Positions 8,650-13,115 of a DNA stretch of 13,115 bases are shown here, in pieces. A program made the translations under genes and the position numbers. The stretch spans positions 1-13,115 of the forward strand of contig MU634339.1 of the NCBI GenBank assembly GCA_026770595.1, written 5' to 3'. Source of the stretch: Ochromonadaceae sp. CCMP2298 (taxonomy: Eukaryota; Sar; Synurophyceae; Ochromonadales; Ochromonadaceae). The notes below the pieces were generated by a model. It was not told the origin of the DNA. It searched no databases and saw nothing but the letters and a program-made list of their open reading frames with translations. Every line of letters starts with the position of its first letter. Position 1 is the first letter of the stretch.

Positions 8650-8992
8650 CCCCCGCTTTTAACGTGTCTGATTTGCATTACAATTATAATTGCACGATCA
8701 AGATGTGCAACATGTAGATTACTCTACTAAAATTATATTGAAAATGTATGAAAATCTATATTAAATGAGCTATTGAGAGATTAATAAGCATCAATTGGCG
8801 CTCAAGGCGCTAACTTTTTGTTATTTCAAGGCGCCAATTGATGCTTCTTAATCTCTCAATAGCTCATCTAATATAGATTTTCATACATTTTATATATAAT
8901 TTAAGTAAAGTAATCTGTATGTTGCACATCTTCAACGTTTAATTTAAATTGTAATTAAAGTAAAGCACGTCAAAAGCGGGGGGTGGGCCATG
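8639..8992. mobile_element. AT-rich foldback / MITE-like element with long terminal inverted repeats
   Basis: The left arm (8639-8801) and right arm (8831-8992) are imperfect reverse complements along about 163 bases, joined by a 29-base loop (8802-8830). The outer ends are CATGGCCCACCC. The innermost 16 bases, AAGCATCAATTGGCGC against 8831-8846, pair perfectly; the segment GTATGAAAATCTATATTA (8745-8762) also pairs with the right arm almost without change. The interior is strongly AT-rich, unlike the flanking genes. There is no open frame, so if mobile it would be non-autonomous and moved in trans. I see no clear target-site duplication. The element lies between two divergent genes and may affect either promoter. 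A structural cruciform or hairpin-RNA role is possible. Confidence 0.75.
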
Positions 8993-9076
8993 TCGCGCAT
9001 GGAATTGCGCTGGATCTTAAGTACGTAAGTTACTGTGCTACCGTTACATCAGCCGTGTTGTGTCGGTGTCGGTTCG

Positions 9077-12000
9077 ATGCCACGACGAGTCTTTCCAAGG
9101 GCAACACAAACGATCGGGCAGCTTGGGACTGGTCTGGTTGAGCTTCCAGGACGTAGCGGTGCAGCGGTGGAGATGGCGACTCCCGCGGCCGAGCTTGACC
9201 CGGGCCCCGTGGGCTTGGAGATGCTCTTTGCGGATGGGCCAACCTCTGGGCCAGTAGTTCCTTTGTCTCTCCATACTCCAGACAAGGCTGAGGGGCCGCG
9301 TGGTGTGTTGGATCCACCTATGGGCTTGGAGAGGATGGGCATGGAGAGGATGGTGGGGGAGGAGGAGATGGGCCAGCTACCTCCTGCGCCCGAGGTTTCA
9401 GTTCTGGTGGGGCTGGAGAGGATGATGGAGATGGGAGGTGAGCCAGAAGCTATGGGATTGGAGATGATGATGGAGATGGGAGGTGAGCCAGAAGCTATGG
9501 GTTTGGAGAGGATGATGGAGATGGGAGGTGAGCCGGAAGCTATGGGTTTGGAGAGGATGATGGAGATGGGAGGTGAGCCAGAAGCTATGGGTTTGCAGAG
9601 TGTGGGGGAAGAGGTGACTCTGATGGGGATGGAGAGCATGGTGGAGTTCGAGGAGATGGAGGAGATGGTGGAGATGGGGTATCTGCCGCAGTCCCCGCCC
9701 TCCCCGCCCTCACCCTACCCACAGTCAGCCGTCACGCGCTTAGCCCTGGAGACGACCTTTGACGGAGAGCCCAACAAGGCTATGCGAAAGATGATGGCTG
9801 CGCGATGGCGCACCATCCCCCCAGAGAGGCAGCTCACTCTCAGGGCGGCCCGGGCCAAGCGCGGGGTGTGCTGCTCGGTGTGCGGGAAGGTCGGGTACTA
9901 TCGCGAGTTCTGTCCCAGCCAGTGCGTGTCCCCCCCAGGCACGCCGGACTCGTGGGCCGACTCGCCTCCAGGCACGCCCCCCAAGACCCCCCCAGGCCTG
10001 GGCATACTGTGGGGAGATCTGGGCGGGCAGGAGGAGAAGGGGGGCAGATTCGACTACAAAAAGAAGGTGGATGTAAATACGGTACGTCCGCTGGCGCAGG
10101 TGGAAGAGAAGCGCCTAAAGGATGGGGACAAGAAAGTGAACGGTTTCGAGTTCTTCACCTATGCAGACGAAGGGTATTCTGCGGACTACGGGCAGATGTC
10201 TCTGCACCAAGTGTTGCGACGGGTCATGCGCCTGCTGGAGAAGCAAATAAACACGAATGTGGCGCAGCTCGAGGCCAAGTTCGACACCACCCTGCTGCAC
10301 CCGCCCTTCAACCAGGAGCGGGAGACCTTCTACCCCCCCGAGCTGTTCAAGGTGAAGCAGTACCGGGACTACTTCCTGGCCAAGGAGCGCAAGAAAGACG
10401 TGAAAAAGGTGTACCAGAACCAGTCCTCGGTACGTACTGCGGACGAGATGGATCAGCTCTTCAGGGGGCCCAATGTGGGGGACGAATTTCTGTACAAGGT
10501 GAGCGCCAACGCGGGCGCGAGTGTGCACAGCAAGAACACATGGAAGTCTGTACTAGCCCGGAACGACGAACTGGCCTCCTCTGACCCCACCATGGCACGC
10601 AAGCAGATGGAACTGCAAGAGCTGTTCAAGAACCAGTCCAAGTGGATCGTGCTGCAGCAGAAAGGCATGAGTCAGAAGAACGACCGTTTCGAGCACCTGG
10701 TGGTGATTCTGAAAGACGAGATAAACATGGAGCATAAGCGGGAGGGGCGCCTGTTGCAGGCGTCCAAGCACGCGAGAAAGGCCACTTCCATGGAGGTGTA
10801 CCAGCAGCGCCTCGAGAGCGTAGACACCATCGTGGATGCGTTACGCGTGTACAACTTTACTTCCGGTTTGGACGAAGCGGACTTTCTGATCTTCTGTCTG
10901 GAGAAGTGGAAGGAAACGCTGCTCTGCCGGACGAAGGGCAGAAAACGCGGACCTTATGGGTTTATCACCGAAAGAGCTGGCGCAGACACAGGCACAGACA
11001 CAGGCACAGGTGGGGGCGGGAGAGCGGGGACGGATACAGGTACAGGTACAGGGGCAGGCAAAGGTACACGTACAGGGAGGGCAGGGACAGGATCAGGGAC
11101 CAATTCCCAAGAGACCTCTCCAGACTCCAAGGGCGACACTCTAGGGCAGGGACAGGAGGGACAGGAGGGGCGGGCGGGGCAGGGGCAGGGCGCGACGAGC
11201 AAGAACAAGGGCGTTGCGGCTGGCGGGTACAATCGCATGATCTCTGCCGCCAGCCCCTACAGCGGGGACATCGAGTTCCTTAGGCAGACGAAGCGCAAGC
11301 ACGAGCGCCTGCATAGGCGGGCCTTTCCCGAGCTATACGAGAAGAAAAGCCTCCCAGGAACGAAACCTCCCCTCGGGGAGGACGCGGATATGGGTGCGGG
11401 TGGGAGTGCGGGTATGGGTGCGGGTGTGGGTATGGGTGCGGGCAGTGTAGGCAGCGGTGCGGAGAGCTTTGCTGGCAAGGCCCCCCGTAAGGACAGGAGG
11501 CTGTCGGTTATATCATCGCTCACAGAGGGAACAGACGCATTCGCCAGCTCCAGTGCCAGTGTCACGTCACAGTCACAGTCCCAGCCCATGAGGTGGCCAG
11601 TCAAGTTCGGTGCGTCGAAGGCGAATGGCACGGGTGCGGGTGCGAGGCCGAAGCTGTCGCAGACTTTGCAGCACACGCCCCAACTGTCTGCCACCAGCAC
11701 CGTGGCCGTCCAGGCGATGCAGGCCGCGAAGCAGTTCTCCTCCGAGCTGGTGGCGGCGGGGCAGGAGGAGGATCGGAAGAGGGCATTGATGGTTCGGAAA
11801 GTGGACACCAGGAGGGCAGTGGTGCGAATGCATCCCAGGGAGGTGGATGAGAGGAAGAAGCGGGCGGCTGTTGGCAACTACAAGTACGTACTGTGCTTAT
11901 GTTGTTGTGTGTCGTGTTGTGTGTTGTGCTCTGCGTGTACGGGGGATGTACCGTATGCCTGCTGTGTCTGCTCTGTCCGGAGCCCAAGTCTAATACCATA

Positions 12001-12706
12001 ATCTCCACCTCCCTATCCCCACCCCCCACCACCCCCCAGGGCTGCCGGGCTGCGCCACCACGTACGCCAGGGCGCAGATGACGATCTCGCCTACCTCGCC
12101 CCCACGCTCATCCCCGTCCCAGGAGCCTTCCGTGCAGACGGCTCCAACCCCATGGTATCCCACACTGCTGAGAACATCCTCTTTGCGGTGAAGAAGAATA
12201 TGATTTTGGGGGACCTGGGATACACCCCCCAGGCGATGCTACCACTGTACGTACGCTCCACGCTGCTGGAGAAGAACGGAACCACGCCGGGGGGTGATCA
12301 GACGTACGATATGATGTCGACGGACCGCCGCTATACGCACTACATGGGAAGGCCCTTCAACCGCTTCGAGGAGGAGGGGGGTAAGGGTAAGGCACATACG
12401 CAGGAGCAGATGCCCATGCTGCACGACTACGGCACCACATTCGCAGACTCCGACGGAGCCCGCAGCCGCACGCTGTTCGCGGCAGTCAAGATGGGGCCCA
12501 GTAAACACAAGCTGGAGCAGCTGGCGGCGGCGGAGGCAGCGAAGGCGGCTCTGAAGGAGGGGAGACTGGCGCACCGCTTGGAGAGGCGCTTGATCCACCA
12601 GGAGATGGAGAAGGTCAAGGGGCTGCCGCTGAGTCGCTCTCTGGTGCGCTTGGCCTTCAAGGACCCGCTGCCGGGGCTGGAGAAACTGCAGTACCTGGAC
12701 GACTGA
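9077..12706 (+). CDS. Unrecognised large protein with Met/Glu-rich repeats and a zinc-knuckle-like motif, exons 9077..11883 and 12040..12706
   Basis: About 1157 residues; I do not recognise the family. The intron (11884-12039, donor AA|GTACGT, acceptor ccccccAG) keeps phase 2, and the second exon continues in frame to TGA at 12704-12706. The first ATG is at 9077; a second at 9173 (gagATGG) has a better context and would shorten it by 32 residues. Order: a Met/Glu/Gly-rich region (about 80-205) with four identical-length 15-residue repeats; a cysteine cluster at 265-283 (CCSVCGKVGYYREFCPSQC) resembling a CCHC zinc knuckle with Tyr274 where His is expected; a Pro-rich stretch; a charged, apparently helical core (about 340-630) that is the least repetitive part and contains GFEFFTYADEGYSADYG; Thr/Gly-rich low complexity (about 634-715); basic helical segments; and a C-terminal region ending LEKLQYLDD. 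No signal peptide or membrane segment. A nucleic-acid-binding role is possible from the motif only. Confidence 0.75.
9421..9600 (+). repeat. 45-bp coding minisatellite, four copies
   Basis: Four head-to-tail 45-base units start at 9421, 9466, 9511 and 9556 and differ by only a few bases. Each encodes a 15-residue unit, MMEMGGEPEAMGLER in its commonest form. Flanking sequence (9320-9690) is made of looser versions of the same Met-Gly-Leu-Glu-Arg-Met theme, so the perfect block is the young part of an older expansion. All units keep the reading frame. Confidence 0.95.
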
Positions 12707-13115
12707 GTCTGTGCGTGCGGTCTGTCTCTTGTGCTCTCTGCTCTGCTGTCTCTTGTGCTGTCTGCTGTCTCTGTACTTCTGTCCTCTTTATATCGGCTCT
12801 CTTTATATCGCCCACAGTCCTGCTGCGCTATTTATACTCAAGTACACATTGTGCAATATTGTAAAGTAATTAACAATCTGAACACATCAATATTGTCCTT
12901 TATGGAGTAACTTACCGGTATAGTGCGCGTACGGAGCCAAGATCGGGGCCAGAAAACGACATTTTTTTATGCGGTACATTATTATTTTGTGTACGTACTG
13001 TAAAACTTTTGCTTTTTGCATTTTATCTATCATTTAGGGGAAAACGGGACATTGAATTCCTAAAAGTTGCACGTGTTGATAAACACGGCATGCCACTACG
13101 CACTTGTTGTAAAGT
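12707..13115. other. 3' flank of the zinc-motif gene and AT-rich intergenic DNA
   Basis: No gene is seen here. The first 70 bases are pyrimidine-rich and hold two 21-base copies of a CTGTCTCTTGTGCT-led unit (12722-12742, 12746-12766, one mismatch). They are followed by CTCTTTATATCG twice (12784-12795, 12799-12810), presumably in the 3' UTR. From about 12840 base composition becomes AT-rich. This part contains one GTACGTAC palindrome (12991-12998) and AAAAGTTGCAC (13062-13072), the exact reverse complement of a motif in the divergent promoter at 530-540. It may be the upstream region of a gene beyond the right edge. Confidence 0.5.

Noticed and set aside
9035-9076. Extension of the orphan protein upstream to a GTG at 9035
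   Set aside because: A eukaryotic nuclear gene would normally start at ATG; the first in-frame ATG is at 9077, and the upstream residues show nothing conserved.
9049-9639. A 196-codon minus-strand frame with ISIILSKPIASGSPP repeats
   Set aside because: It is the antisense reading of the 45-bp minisatellite in the orphan gene; the repeat keeps all frames open on both strands.
9077-12706. Interpretation of the zinc-motif protein as a retrotransposon gag
   Set aside because: No reverse transcriptase, integrase or protease frame follows, no long terminal repeats flank it, and it has a spliced C-terminal exon.
13073-13088. Short hairpin GTGTT-GATA-AACAC as a terminator
   Set aside because: A five-base stem is expected by chance in AT-rich DNA and eukaryotic genes do not use intrinsic terminators of this type.
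1-13115. Prokaryotic contamination
   Set aside because: Phase-consistent GT-AG introns restore conserved motifs in three genes, and the HRD3-like gene is a eukaryotic ERAD component.

Overview
The window is nuclear DNA of a eukaryote, most likely a unicellular photosynthetic one such as a stramenopile or haptophyte alga. Genes are interrupted by short GT-AG introns of about 55-260 bases whose phases match across each junction. Coding DNA is GC-rich. Proteins carry glycine-, alanine-, threonine- and glutamate-rich insertions encoded by short tandem repeats. The one gene of primary metabolism at the left edge starts with a signal-peptide-like leader that could be part of a bipartite plastid presequence. 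The lineage call is inference; the splicing is read directly from the sequence.

Layout: (1) 41-463, minus: the 5' end of a cysteine synthase / cystathionine beta-synthase family gene that runs off the left edge. (2) 464-792: a divergent promoter region. (3) 793-1998, plus: a two-exon alpha/beta hydrolase of the hormone-sensitive-lipase class with a complete catalytic triad. (4) 1999-2854: a repeat-rich interval between convergent genes. (5) 2855-8382, minus: a seven-exon gene for a very large HRD3/SEL1L-type ER-associated degradation (ERAD) adaptor. It has a signal peptide, beta-rich N-terminal regions, a LamG / concanavalin-A-like domain and then many Sel1-like repeats. (6) 8383-9076: a divergent intergenic region holding an AT-rich foldback element of about 354 bp with arms of about 163 bases. 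(7) 9077-12706, plus: a two-exon gene for an unrecognised protein of about 1157 residues with a methionine/glutamate-rich tandem repeat and a zinc-knuckle-like motif in which tyrosine replaces histidine. (8) 12707-13115: 3' flank, ending in AT-rich DNA with no gene seen.

The genes do not form a functional cluster; their order looks like ordinary eukaryotic packing in divergent and convergent pairs. The points most worth following are the LamG-HRD3 fusion, the foldback element in the divergent promoter, the orphan zinc-motif protein, and the strong excess of the palindrome GTACGTAC (five copies), two of which coincide with splice donors.
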